Shown here: piece after piece, positions 30,042-41,796 of the stretch
Numbering within the stretch: the stretch's first letter is position 1
Layout: each line of letters starts with the position of its first letter
Assembly: GCA_023078555.1 (NCBI GenBank)
Contig: CM041204.1
Location: 1,460,923 to 1,524,922 of the forward strand
Direction of reading: 5' to 3'
DNA: 64,000 nucleotides
DNA from: Ulva prolifera
Taxonomy: Eukaryota > Chlorophyta > Ulvophyceae > Ulvales > Ulvaceae
The notes under the pieces: model-generated
Told to the model about the DNA's origin: nothing
Seen by the model: the letters and a program-made list of their open reading frames with translations, nothing else
Databases searched by the model: none
Program-made: the position numbers and the translations under genes

Positions 30042-33000
30042 TCACACGGTGCGGCCTGATGCCTTGTTGGCAGTCGCCCAATACTGCACACATTGTACAC
30101 TACTTCTGACGGGGACTAGTTGGCAGGGCACAGCATCCACGTCTATCACGTATCTGCCTTCATACGCCCTGGACCCAGGGTGTGCACCCGCCACACAAAA
30201 AAACTCGGGGGGCCGCCCCAACACGGGGTCCGGCGCGCGGGCTCCGGGTGTGACTGGCTCCGTACTCCTATACAGGTCGGCAACCCCCAGATACAAGGGG
30301 TCGGGCTTGTGCACACATGACACGCAGGTGACCCCGTCCCGGGGCTGCAACGTCGCCCGCATCAAGTACTGCAGCTCCCCTACGTAGTACGTCACTGTCG
30401 CTCCGCCCTCTCCCCGACCCCCCTCAATGAGGTACTTCACTAGGCACCACTTATTATCCTTCTTTCCTTGTGTCGACTGCTGTGCACTGCTGAAGACGTC
30501 CCCCACGCGGGACTGTACCCGTTGGAATTTGCACAGGGTCACTGTGCCCTCCTTGCGACATTCATCTACAGAACCTGACACTGGCAACCCAATAGCCCGG
30601 GTGATAGCCACCCGGCGGGCATGGCCCGCCCCCAGGCGACAGTGCGTAGGCCAGCCCTCTTCCTGGAGGGAGTCCTGGTGGAGGAGGAGGTACGGCAGCC
30701 CGGAATTGGCCCCTCCGTTGAAGTCCGGAGGGAGCACCTCGGCTGACTCCGACAGAGACAGCTCCCTGCCAGCACCATGCACCCGGCCGGTAACCCGGTC
30801 AATATCAAGTGATTGCTCGGGTGCTGACCTGCCACTGCGCGTTCGCGCCCTCCGGCGTTTTTCGGTGGCAATGGCATCCGACAGAGTTGTCATGGCTGCA
30901 TTCACTGTGCCAGCATCGTGCAATAACCGCATGCAAGTCCGACGAAGCAGTTCATCGTTCACATACACCTGTTCTGGACAACGAGTGGAACGGTACTTGA
31001 TCAGCCTCTTCAGCAGCTGGACCATCCGCTCTATCCAGAATTCGAGACTGAAGTAGGCTGCACCGCAACACCTCACCTGATCTGGGAGGTGACAAGCCGC
31101 CAGATGCAGCTTGTAGGTACTGATAGCAGCTCCCTCGAATGTCTCCTCCGCGAGTTTGGCGTACTGCAGCAGCGTCCCCTGGGCCTGTGTGATCCGGGCT
31201 GGTGTGTGCTGCCCCGGTTCATATCTGAGGAAATACAGGGCCCCTGCTCGCAGGAGCCCCCACATCTGCTCAAACACTTTCCGAATTGGCAACTCGGACG
31301 GCTTCCACGGGAGATTGTGTAGGAGGTACAGGGAGAATGTCTCAGTAAAGGCCAGCCAGTCCTCCATGAGCCACCGACTGCGGTGCCTGCAGCAAACGAT
31401 TCCGTTGAGCTACCCGTGCGGATGGGGTACCGCGGCGATGACCTGCTACAAGCGGGCCCCTCGTGGGCAGGGGGAGTATCAGCCCATCCAAGGAACCGAC
31501 AACTATGGTGACGCACTTGGTGATGTCAGTGTACACTTTCCTGAAAAGGGACGTCTGCATGATATGCGGAGCTCTGGCTGCGATCGCATTGACCACATCA
31601 GCAGGCAACCGGTACAGGGCGCAGGGTCCCATCGGGGGGGCCTTCTTAGATTTCTTCCTGCCTAGCGGAGGGAGCCACTGGTTCCAAAAGTCCATCAGAA
31701 CACCAAGAAGGAAGACGTGCGCCACTCCAAGCCGGAAAAAATGACAGGGGCTGCACGCGACGCATGATGGGGTGCACAAAATTGACTCGAAGGCAAGGCA
31801 GGGAGCAGCATGCGGCAGAGGGTGCAGGGCGAACTTGAAGTAGGAGAGGATGCTGAACAGCGGGGACCCTTTCACACCCAATAGCTTGTACTCGTCCTTG
31901 GCGAGCTTAGCCCTTAACTCCGGCGTGTCTTTTTTGCAGAATCGATCCCAGGTCGGAGTGTGCACCTGAACGCCCACCCATGCATTGGGAATTCCTGCGG
32001 GGGTGCAATGGCACTCCTTCTGCGCCACCTGCTAGTTGCATTGGTCAGACGGCTTTTAGGTCGTGTTGGCGACAGTACGCTGAACATCGAGAAGGAGTGG
32101 CCACAAAGCGATCAATGCAGTAGTCCGGGAATGGGGAATAGGGGCCGAGCACACGAAGCTGCACCTGGGCGGTGATCTTGTCGCCCTTTCTGCCCCTGGC
32201 CATGATCTCCGCCGCCGAATACTTCAGTCGGTTGTCTGACATCCAAGAACTCGGTGGCACCGGCTGCGGTTCGGTCCACGCAGTCCGCGGGGGGATGCCC
32301 CCTGAGTCGGGTTGCACACTCCCGGCCACCATCCGCGGGGTTGCCGTCGATGCTGCAGCTTCCTCCTCTGGAGTGAGAGTTTTCCCCTTCAGAGGCCCGT
32401 TGACATAGCAAGGGGCGGGCTGCTGCAGAGGGCGATGGTGTCCCAGCCACCTGCACGCAGGTGAGGAGTGGTTGGAAGGTAACGTTTGGGCCAAGACAGG
32501 CAGGTGTAGGATGTGACTGGACGCTGACACTACGCACCTCACAGTGTTGGCGGAGAACACCCACACGCCGTTCTGTGCGCATCTGAAACATGCCCTCTTG
32601 GCCGTATGACCGATGCTGTTAGTAAGCTTCTCCAGCCAGGGGATATCCCCCTCCACACAGCAGAGCACCGGCCAAACGGACAGTACCTCGCCCCCTGGCA
32701 GTGTGATTTTGAGTGCCTCACCCCCAGCTCCTGCATTCAAGCCCTCACCTGGTGCGGGGGCCAGACACTACGTGATCGGGAACTGTACAAATCACGCGAC
32801 AGTGACCAGGTAGGCAAGGTGAGTGCGCGCCCCGATCATGCTTCTTGAAGAACGCCATCACGGACTCCAGAATGCTGGCCATGCATGTCGGCTCGGATGG
32901 ACCCTCCACCACACCAAGGGGAATCCAGGCCTCATTAGTACATGCGAGATGGGGCGGGAGATCAAGCAGGCGGATCCCCCAGATCGTGACGCCGTGCTGT

Positions 33001-34551
33001 TTGTTGACATACAGTTGTGCAGCATCCCCCCCTGCAAGTGAGTGGTGAGGCAACCAAGGGACACAATTCACTGCGTTTTCCAGTAAGCAGAGCGACAGAG
33101 ATGGGGAGGGCTGGACACACCGAGACCGAAAAGCAGAACGACTTCCCCGGCAGCTGGGTTCGTAATCTTGTTCCCATATGCTTCGTCCAGGGCCTTTCCT
33201 GCAGGGGAGTTGATGAAGCTGGTCTTGTCCTCGATCGCTGCTGCCCTGGCTTCTTGGATGCTCATCAGCAGCCCCGGTTGCAGCAGGAGGTCCTTCAGTG
33301 ACGCCTCTTCACCAAAGTAGAAGACAGAGCGGACTGGGACACCCTTTCCCGTGAGGTCGACGTCGAACCGTGGCTGTGTACATCCAGGTGTGCCACAGGT
33401 GTCCTCCAAGTGATGCTGATGGTCACTTGGATCAAGCTCAGGAAACAGTTCCCAGCACTGGGGACAAACGTGCCGCGTCACAGACGACACATCCGGGACA
33501 TCCAACACTGCCTTGACGAGGTGGAACGAGGGTGGGAAAAAGTTGCCATCAGGTAGCAGGAGGTAATGTATGAACCTGCACCACGTATCGACGACCACGT
33601 CTTGTATGCGAAAGAGGCTCTTCAACTGGGCAATCCACATGCACACCGTAAGTACGGTGAGGGCGCTCCCGGTGTATATGTGTTTCTTTCGTTGCTCATG
33701 CCACCAGGCTCCTGTGCCCTTCCGGGCCCCGGAGGTGGGGGGGGGGCTGTCGACGTCATCGTCCTGCAAGAGGGAGACACATGCCACATGGGAAATCAGC
33801 ACGCCAGGGGAGACACGACGTAACAGACCGATGTTGAAGTTGCCACACCTCGGACCCGTCCGTGCTGTATTCAGATTCGGACGAGGAGGGGATGGAGGAA
33901 GCGTCTGAGAAGTAGGAGTCCGAGTCTGAATCCCGGGCGGGGTACTCGGCCTCGTCGATGTCGGAGGGTGGGGGAAGCTGTAAAATCACGCGAATTAGTG
34001 CAGTAGCTGCAGATGCAGGTATGGGCAGCCGCACCGCCCGTCCTGGAACCACAGCGGGCCCACACATGGCCCACATCAGTCACTGGCAGACCAAACAACA
34101 GCAGGCAAGGCACGCGGGCATCGAGCAACAGCATGCATGGAGGGGTTCGCACAGCGAAGAGGTCGTCAGAGTTGACGGGATGGTTGGGGTGGCAAGCCAG
34201 CGCAGGGGGTATGGGCTGTGGCGAAGAGGGGCCGGCCCCATCGGGAACCCCGCTGACGTCAGCCCCAAGGGTAGCGGAGGAGAATGGCGTAGGTGGCCGC
34301 GAGGATGGACCTGCCCCATCGTGGCCACCAGCGGCTCCCGGGGCACGGGCCGCGGCGGCCTTCCTCAGGCGCTTTTGGCAAGGCTCATAGTGGTTTTGAG
34401 CGGTGGTATGTCTGACGAACTTCTCACCACAGGCTTGGCACTGGAATTTAAGTGTATCCTTCCCCACACGCTCTGGACAGAGTAGACGCTTACAGTTAAC
34501 CTCTCCCATCAAGGCATCGACCTCATCCCTCGTCCTTCTGGATCCGGCCAT
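30042..34551 (-). CDS. Tnp2-type transposase of the CACTA element, multi-exon
   Basis: Transposase of the CACTA/EnSpm type (Transposase_21-like), about 1,200 residues. Exons, 5' to 3' on the - strand: 34551-34153, 33977-33849, 33763-33121, 33031 to about 32810, about 32732-32538, 32450 to about 32115, about 31960-31517 and 31386-30042. Most junctions are phase-consistent GT-AG (donors GTGCGA, GTGTGG, GTGTGT, GTGCGT). The N-terminus has a C-x2-C-x12-H-x3-C zinc finger (FQCQACGEKF...), then an acidic serine stretch, then the Tnp2 landmarks: HVCPQCWELFPEL, GDAAQLYVNKQHG, LDLPPHLACTNEAWIPLGVV, CCVEGDIPWLEKL with GHTAKRACFRC, GVKGSPLFSI, GVAHVFLLGVLMDFWNQWL, RWLMEDWLAFT and ISTYKLHLAACHLPDQVRCC with SLEFWIERM. 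Stop at 30042-30044. All exons are open, consistent with a functional gene. The zinc-finger exon suits recognition of the element's ends. Confidence 0.88.
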
Positions 34552-34765
34552 CTTCTGCGGCCGGCATAAAAGGGTGGAAAGGCTACCTGAGTCTCTGGCA
34601 CCTGCTGTGCGGACAACCGCATTCAGGTCGAAAGAGTACAGCGACACGTACACAGAACCACGGCGACGGGACGTGCGCCGGGATATCGAGGCAGACCGGT
34701 ATTCGAAAGCAGACACCGCTACGACGCTTGACTGCCTTACCAGTGAAAGCGCGGCACAGCACAGC
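34552..34765. promoter_or_regulatory. divergent promoter region between transposase and protein D
   Basis: The 214 bases between two head-to-head starts (transposase ATG at 34551 on -, protein D ATG at 34766 on +) must hold both promoters, unless upstream exons exist. CATAAAAGGG at 34565-34574 is a TATA-like box for the + strand, 190 bases from the ATG. No motif matching the palindromic repeats of the element was seen here. Confidence 0.45.
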
Positions 34766-37278
34766 ATGTCAGGACAAATATGTGTGATACTGATTCACAA
34801 TAACACCTACTGCCGTTGCGTATCTTACTGTCTAAACATCTACGTCGATTACCGCAGTTTGACCAACCTGCAGTTTAAATTTCTTCGCGCCTCGCCGGTC
34901 GTGATCGAGCAAGAAGTTGTAGATGATGTAGAGGTCGGAGGAGGGATGCTCGATGTGCTGGTGAGCAACGTATGGAGCAGAGGCGCCGGCGTCGACGGTT
35001 TAACTCTGGCGTCGACCGTTGACAAGGACAGCACCGTAGACATCGACAGTCAAGATAAACTGAAGACTTGCGTGTTGTACTTCTTCAAGAAAGGCACCAT
35101 AGCCGGTGTGCTTGTGTCGCCCGTGCTCGTGAAGCCGCTGGGGAAAGGGAGAGGGGGCTTGGCAGCAGCGCCGACAGCGCAGGGCACTGCCTGTTCCACC
35201 GCCACGGCTGCGTGCGGCGAGGATCACGAGAAGTGGGAGCGGATGAAGGATGGGGTACTGATGTGGACGGCAGGGATGGAGAAAGTAGTCGCTGGCATGG
35301 CGGAGGCTGACACAGAAGGAAAGCTGGTGAATGCACTCGTCAACGAGGAGGCCCCAGCATACGAGAGGATGTTCCCAGGCAGCTTTCAAACGAAATTTTT
35401 CGCGGACGCGCTGAGGAATGCAGCAGCAGGGGTGCGACAGCCATGTCAGAATAACAACGTGCTTGGAACATGTCGTCCGCGGTCAGCCCTCCAGCACCTG
35501 TGGCTGCCGACCTATCGTGTGAGCTCCTCACTCCGGTCCGTGATAATATATGCGTGCAGTAATTACTGACAGATGTTGTGTACAGGACGGAAAAACTGGC
35601 GCAGCTTACGTCGCTGCGAGGAATATCAGCAGCGCTTTCTACAGTCAGATTGGCTGTCTGAGCAACAAGAACAAACAGTGCGCTGCGCAGGATGCTTAAG
35701 TTTCCAGCTTGTTTTGATGCAGCTGTGGTGTTGCGTCCCGGGCCCGATATGGGCAGCCTGAGGGGCGTTTGCCGAGTGTGCAGGAAGTTTCCGGGACGGG
35801 CGTATGACCACAACATAGCGATGCGAAGGAAGGAATCGTATCGTGAAGCTCCCCATCTGCTTGCGGCACTGCACAAGTCTGCAAACTCCAAGGCACGTCC
35901 TTCTCCTTGGTAGGGGCTGGAGTAGCCATTCGCCGAATGGCCACTCTGTGCGGTGTCATGCATTGTCTTGCACTGCACGCGGCTGGAGTAGCCATTCGCC
36001 GAGTGGCCACTCTGTGTGGTGTCATGCATTGTCTTGCACTGCACGCGGCTGGAGTAGCCATTCGCCGAATGGCCACTCTGTGTGGTGTCATGCATTGTCT
36101 TGCACTGCACGCGGCTGGAGTAGCCATTCGCCGAATGGCCACTCTGTGCGGTGTCATGCATTGTCTTGCACTGCACGCGGCTGGAGTAGCCATTCGCCGA
36201 ATGGCCACAACATAGCGGTGTCATGCATTGTCTTGCACTGCACGCGACGTACCAAGAGCCTGTGCAGTTCACCATTAGAGGAGACCGGACCCCAATAGAC
36301 CACGAACCCTTGAAAACGCCCGAGGCATGGGCAATGGAGGACGGCGTGTATGTGTGCGAAAATCTCGTGGCAATCACTGGGGCCCGACGCGCTATAGAAG
36401 GGACCGCAGACTCGCCCATGAAGCCTGGCAAGAGACCACGAAAGAGCGGGAAGGTACTTCCACCTGACACCCTGTACTGACTACGCCACTGATGTGTTCT
36501 ACCTGTGACATCGACCGTGACAAGCAGGCGCTCCTGCAGGCACATACCGCAAACAAGGCATCGAGACAGGGAGGTCATCCCAACACACGACGGCGCAAGG
36601 TGCTCGACGATCTGCCATCCCCACCACGAGCGCTGGCGCGACGATCAAGGGCAGACCAATCAGTTCATGATAACAGTGTACAGCAGCCGGCAACGGACGA
36701 GGCAGATACCGCCGAGTTGGATGAAGAGGCCGAACCTGATCAGCCTGCGGACGCACGCAGCCCCTCACCGGAGATGGAAGTGCAAGCAATGGCACCGGTA
36801 CGGCTTCTCCAGCTAACTGCTTGTGTCTGAGATCTCTGTCCGTGGGTAATTGCCCCGTCCAATGCCCTGCCAGCTGGAAGAGCTCTTGCGCGATGCAGAA
36901 GTCTCAAGACGCGATCGCGAGGCGAAAGGCCAAGGCCGACAAGAAGGCTGACGAAGAAGCACGTGACGAGTTGAAGAAAAAGATTGAGGAGTACGAGACT
37001 CGGCTGGCGAAATATCGGCCCACGAGCAAGAAACCGGAAGTGCAGAAGCTCAAAGCTGATATTGCGCTATTCACGGTACGTCAATCTTCGATACAGTTGA
37101 TACTACATTTAACACCAAAGTCTGTATTAAAATCAATGTTTGCATATGATTAACCCATGCGACGAATGGATCCCAGGTGGTCTGGGAGACACGGAATAAT
37201 GCCGCAGACTCATGCATCTGGTCATGCCTGCAGGCGGAGTTGGTTAAGATTCAAGACTCCTTATTGCTTCACAAGTAG
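34766..37278 (+). CDS. unknown transposon-borne protein D with C-terminal coiled coil
   Basis: Not recognised by family. A phase-0 chain of exons with GT-AG ends is supported: 34766-35518 (donor GTGAGC), 36268-36453 (GTACTT), about 36528-36797 (GTACGG), 36899-37075 (GTACGT) and 37234-37278 ending in TAG, about 476 residues. The N-terminal 250 residues include YRSLTNLQFKFLRASPVVIE, LKTCVLYFFKKGTIAGVLVS and EAPAYERMFPGSFQTKFFAD. Exon 2 encodes GDRTPIDHEPLKTPEAWAME and a basic end (KPGKRPRKSGK). Exon 3 is charged and acidic. Exons 4-5 form a lysine/glutamate coiled coil (KADKKADEEARDELKKKIEE ... AELVKIQDSLLLHK). Divergent from the transposase, it occupies the place of an accessory TnpA/TNP1-like protein. 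That role is inference. Its first intron holds the 5 x 66 bp palindrome array. Confidence 0.6.
35915..36246. repeat. 5 x 66-bp array of palindromes in protein D intron 1
   Basis: Units start at 35915, 35981, 36047, 36113 and 36179. Each contains AGCCATTCGCCGAATGGC, an 8-bp-arm palindrome around one C, then CACTCTGTG and GTGTCATGCATTGTCTTGCA. Unit 5 replaces CTCTGTG by AACATAGC, matching CCACAACATAGCG found upstream at 35808, so the array grew beside that sequence. The same palindrome core appears in longer form near the left end (20280 and 20433). Open frames across the array on both strands (VAIRRMATP-type repeats) are by-products. Confidence 0.88.
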
Positions 37279-38046
37279 CGAAGGCGCTTCGGTCAATATT
37301 GATTAATCGTCCAACATAGGTCCTCTGCCCGGTCGGGTTCATATCATGTTACGAGATGTTGAGTGTCCCTGTAGCAGTGAATGCTTGCTCTGACTCGAGG
37401 TGAATGTGGGAAGTGCAGGCAATGTAAGCACACACATCACACTGACTCAGGCAAGCTGCCAATTCCAGACCCGTGTTCACGTTCCCCAAATGGTCAACAC
37501 TAGATTCCCAATCAAAGCACGTACGTGCACGCCGAACACCACTCCATGTACACGTCAGTTGATGCAACTCACGCCCAGCAAGCTCTTGGCGACTCATTGA
37601 TCGGTGTCTACAAGTGCACTTGTCGAGTCACGAATGTATCAGCGTCCACGATTAACGAACCATTCGTGACATGCCTCGCGAGATGTCACAAGCCGCACGT
37701 CATAAATCACCATGGACTACGGCCCAGCCTACGCTGTCCGTCGCCCCCTGTCGGACGCCATACGTATGCGCTCCGGATCAGGCAGTTTATGCAAATCTCC
37801 GTTCTCCGTCCGTCGGACGGCCAACGGATCCGTGATTTCCTCCGCTCATTGTCCGATGCGGCTCCTAAGTGAGGCTGAAGGCAACCAGCGTTGCCTTGTG
37901 ACTCACCGGACGGGAAACGGAACATCCTGCCTACCTCTGTGACGTCGCCCCGATAGTCCGTGCAACATACGTCTGGCCTCCACCGATTCTCCGAAGGCTC
38001 TCCAACTGCCCCTCCGTACACACTACGTCAGCTCTCCGATTCACCG
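37279..38046. other. right subterminal region of the CACTA element
   Basis: No gene is seen. Short motifs related to TCCGAT, CCGTCGGACGG and CACCGGA recur (about 37735-38045), resembling those just inside the left end (for example TCACCGGA on both sides). This is what subterminal transposase-binding repeats look like, but the motifs are short and degenerate. Confidence 0.5.
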
Positions 38047-38065
38047 TGTCGCCATTCTTCTAGTG
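38047..38065 (-). repeat. right terminal inverted repeat
   Basis: Read inward on the - strand it is CACTAGAAGAATGGCGACA, one mismatch from the left end. The base after it begins CAC, the 3-bp target duplication, which is also the start of the satellite. Confidence 0.9.
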
Positions 38066-41000
38066 CACGGAGGCAAGTCCGTGGAGTCAAGTCCGCGGAG
38101 TCAAGTCAGCGGAGTAGAGTTAAGTCTAAGGAGTTGAGTGAAGTCCGTGGAGTGAAGTCAGCGGAGTGGAGTCAAGTCCTTCGATTCAAGTCCGTGGAGT
38201 GGAGTCAAGTCCACGGAGGCAAGTCAACAGAGTGGAGTGCAGTGCGTGGAGTCAAGTCAGCGGAGTGGAGTGAAGTCCGTGGATTCAAGTCCGTGGAGTG
38301 GAGTCAAGTCCACGGAGGCAAGTCAACAGAGTGGAGTGAAGTCCGTGGAGTGAAGTCAGCGGAGTGGAGTCAAGTCCGTGGAGTCAAGTCCATGGAGTGG
38401 AGTCAAGTCCACGGAGTCAAGTCCACGGAGGCAAGTCCGTGGAGTCAAGTCCGCGGAGTCAAGTCAGCGGAGTAGAGTTAAGTCTAAGGAGTTGAGTGAA
38501 GTCCGTGGAGTGAAGTCAGCGGAGTGGAGTCAAGTCCGTGGAGTCAAGTCAGCGGAGTGGAGTGAAGTGCGTGGAGTCAAGTCCGTGGAGTGGAGTCAAG
38601 TCCACGGAGGCAAGTCCGTGGAGTCAAGTCCGCGGAGTCAAGTCAGCGGAGTAGAGTTAAGTCTAAGGAGTTGAGTGAAGTCCGTGGAGTGAAGTCAGCG
38701 GAGTGGAGTCAAGTCCTTGGATTCAAGTCCGTGGAGTGGAGTCAAGTCCACGGAGGCAAGTCAGCAGAGTGGAGTGCAGTGCGTGGAGTCAAGTCAGCGG
38801 AGTGGAGTCAAGTCCTTCGATTCAAGTCCGTGGAGTGGAGTCAAGTCCACGGAGGCAAGTCAACAGAGTGGAGTGCAGTGCGTGGAGTCAAGTCAGCGGA
38901 GTGGAGTGAAGTCCGTGGATTCAAGTCCGTGGAGTGGAGTCAAGTCCACGGAGGCAAGTCAACAGAGTGGAGTGAAGTCCGTGGAGTGAAGTCAGCGGAG
39001 TGGAGTCAAGTCCGTGGAGTCAAGTCCATGGAGTAGAGTCAAGTCCACGGAGTCAAGTCCACGGAGGCAAGTCCGTGGAGTCAAGTCCGCGGAGTCAAGT
39101 CAGCGGAGTAGAGTTAAGTCTAAGGAGTTGAGTGAAGTCCGTGGAGTGAAGTCAGCGGAGTGGAGTCAAGTCCGTGGAGTCAAGTCAGCGGAGTGGAGTG
39201 AAGTGCGTGGAGTCAAGTCCGTGGAGTGGAGTCAAGTCCACGGAGGCAAGTCCGTGGAGTCAAGTCCGCGGAGTCAAGTCAGCGGAGTAGAGTTAAGTCT
39301 AAGGAGTTGAGTGAAGTCCGTGGAGTGAAGTCAGCGGAGTGGAGTCAAGTCCTTGGATTCAAGTCCGTGGAGTGGAGTCAAGTCCACGGAGGCAAGTCAG
39401 CAGAGTGGAGTGCAGTGCGTGGAGTCAAGTCAGCGGAGTGGAGTCAAGTCCGTGGATTCAAGTCCGTGGAGTAGAGTCAAGTCCACGGAGGCAAGTCAAC
39501 AGAGTGGAGTGCAGTGCGTGGAGTCAAGTCAGCGGAGTGGAGTCAAGTCCGTGGAGTCAAGTCCGTGGAGTGGAGTCAAGTCTGTGGAGTAAAGTCTGTG
39601 GAGTAAAGTCCGTGGAGTCAAGTCAGCGGAGTGGAGTGGAGTCCGTGGAGTCAAGTCCGTGGAGTGGAGTCAAGTCCGTGGAGTCAAGTCAGCGGAGTGG
39701 AGTGAAGTCCGTGGATTCAAGTCCGTGGAGTGGAGTCAAGTCCACGGAGGCAAGTCCGTGGAGTCAAGTCCGCGGAGTCAAGTCAGCGGAGTAGAGTTAA
39801 GTCTAAGGAGTTGAGTGAAGTCCGTGGAGTGAAGTCAGCGGAGTGGAGTCAAGTCCGTGGATTCAAATCCGTGGAGTGGAGTGAAGTGCGTGGAGTCAAG
39901 TCCGTGGAGTGGATTCAAGGGCGTGGAGTCAAGTCAGCGGAATGGAGTGAAGTGCGTGGAGTCAAGTCCGTGGAGTGGAGTCAAGTCCTCGGAGGCAAGT
40001 CTGTGGAGTGGAGTGAAGTCCGTGGATTCAAGTCCACGGAGGCAAGTCAACAGAGTGGAGTGCAGTGCGTGGAGTCAAGTCAGCGGAGTGGAGTCAAGTC
40101 CGTGGAGTCAAGTCCGTGGAGTGGAGTCAAGTCCACGGAGTCAAGTCTGTGGAGTAAAGTCCGTGGAGTCAAGTCAGCGGAGTGGAGTGGAGTCCGTGGA
40201 GTCAAGTCCGTGGAGTGGAGTCAAGTCCACGGAGGCAAGTCAACAGAGTGGAGTGCAGTGCGTGGAGTCAAGTCAGCGGAGTGGAGTCAAGTCCGTGGAG
40301 TCAAGTCCGTGGAGTGGAGTCAAGTCCACGGAGTCAAGTCTGTGGAGTAAAGTCCGTGGAGTCAAGTCAGCGGAGTGGAGTGGAGTCCGTGGAGTCAAGT
40401 CCGTGGAGTGGAGTCAAGTCCGTGGAGTCAAGTCAGCGGTGTGGAGTGAAGTCCGTGGATTCAAGTCCGTGGAGTGGAGTCAAGTCCACGGAGGCAAGTC
40501 CGTGGAGTCAAGTCCGCGGAGTCAAGTCAGCGGAGTAAAGTCTAAGGAGTGGAGTGAGGTCCGTGGAGGGAAGTCAGCGGAGTGGAGTCAAGTCCTTGGA
40601 GTCAAGGTAGCGGAGTGGAGTGAAGTGCGTGGAGTCAAGTCCGTGGAGTGGAGTCAAGTCCACGGAGGCAAGTACGTGGAGTCAAGTCCGCAGAGTCAAG
40701 TCAGTGGAGTAGAGTTAAGTCTACGGAGTGGAGTGAAGTCCGTGGAGTCAAGTCCGTGGATTGGAGTCAAATCCACGGAGTCAAGTCGGTGGAGTCAAGT
40801 CAGCGGATTGGAGTCAAATCCGTGGAGTCAAGTCCTTGGAGTCAAGTCCGTGGAGTGGAGTCAAGTCCGTGGAGTCAAGTCAGCAGAGTGGAGTGCAGTG
40901 CGTGGAGTCAAGTCCGTGGAGTGGAGTCAAGTCCGTGGAGTCAAGTCAGCGGAGTGGAGTGAAGTCCGTGGAGTCAAGTCCGTGGAGTCAAGTCAGCGGA

Positions 41001-41796
41001 GTGGAGTCAAATCCGTGGAGTCAAGTCCTTGGAGTCAAGTCCGTGGAGTAGATTCAAGTCCGTGGAGTCAAGTCAGCAGAGTGGAGTGCAGTGCGTGGAG
41101 TCAAGTCCGTGGAGTGGAGTCAAGTCCACGGAGGCAAGTCAACAGAGTGGAGTGCAGTGCGTGGAGTCAAGTCAGCGGAGTGGAGTCAAATCCGTGGAGT
41201 CAAGTCAGCAGAGTGGAGTGCAGTGCGTGGAGTCAAGTCAGCAGAGTGGAGTGCAGTGCGTGGAGTCAAGTCAGCAGAGTGGAGTGCAGTGCGTGGAGTC
41301 AAGTCCGTGGAGTGGAGTCAAGTCCACGGAGGCAAGTCCGCGGAGTCAAGTCAGCGGAGTAGAGTTAAGTGTAAGGAATGGAGTGAAGTCCATGGAGTCA
41401 AGGCCGTGGAGTGGATTCAAGTCCGTGGAGTCAAGTCAGCGGAGTGGAGTGAAGTGCGTGGAGTCAAGTCCGTGGAGTGGAGTCAAGTCCGTGGAGTCAA
41501 GTCAGCGGAGTGGAGTGAAGTCCGTGGATTCAAGTCCGTGGAGTGGAGTCAAGTCCACGGAGGCAAGTCCGTGGAGTCAAGTCCGCGGAGTCAAGTCAGC
41601 AGAGTAGAGTTAAGTCTACGGAGTGGAGTGAAGACCGTGGAGTCAAGTCCGTGGAGTGGAGTCAAGTCCGTGGAGTCAAGTCAGCAGAGTGGAGTGCAGT
41701 GCGTGGAGTCAAGTCCGTGGACTGGAGTCAAATCCACGGAGTCAAGTCTGTGGAGTCAATTCAGCGGAGTGGAGTCAAATCCGTTGAGTCAAGTCC

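Larger units (their letters stand above)
19719..38065. mobile_element. complete CACTA (EnSpm/CMC-type) DNA transposon, 18.35 kb
   Basis: The left end CACTAGGAGAATGGCGACA (19719-19737) matches the inverted right end (38047-38065) at 18 of 19 bases. The flanking triplets are CAC on both sides (19716-19718 and 38066-38068), as expected of the 3-bp target duplication of CACTA elements. Inside are a Tnp2-type transposase gene (30042-34551, - strand), a Ulp1-type protease gene (26189-28477, - strand), another - strand coding segment (28859-29812) and two unknown + strand genes (20730-24979, 34766-37278). Palindromic repeats occur near both ends. Intact-looking terminal repeats, target duplication and long exons with conserved motifs suggest a young, possibly active copy. 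Confidence 0.88.

Noticed and set aside
34403-34765. Upstream extension of the protein D frame
   Set aside because: It overlaps the zinc-finger exon of the transposase on the other strand and begins at a non-ATG codon. The ATG at 34766 gives a clean divergent layout.
35915-36246. CRISPR-like array of 66-bp units
   Set aside because: There are no unique spacers between repeats, the units are contiguous and near identical, and the context is a eukaryotic intron.
35340-36578. A 412-codon - strand frame with VAIRRMATP/GHSANGYSS repeats
   Set aside because: It runs through the palindrome array and opposite the first two exons of protein D. The peptide repeats are translations of the palindromes.
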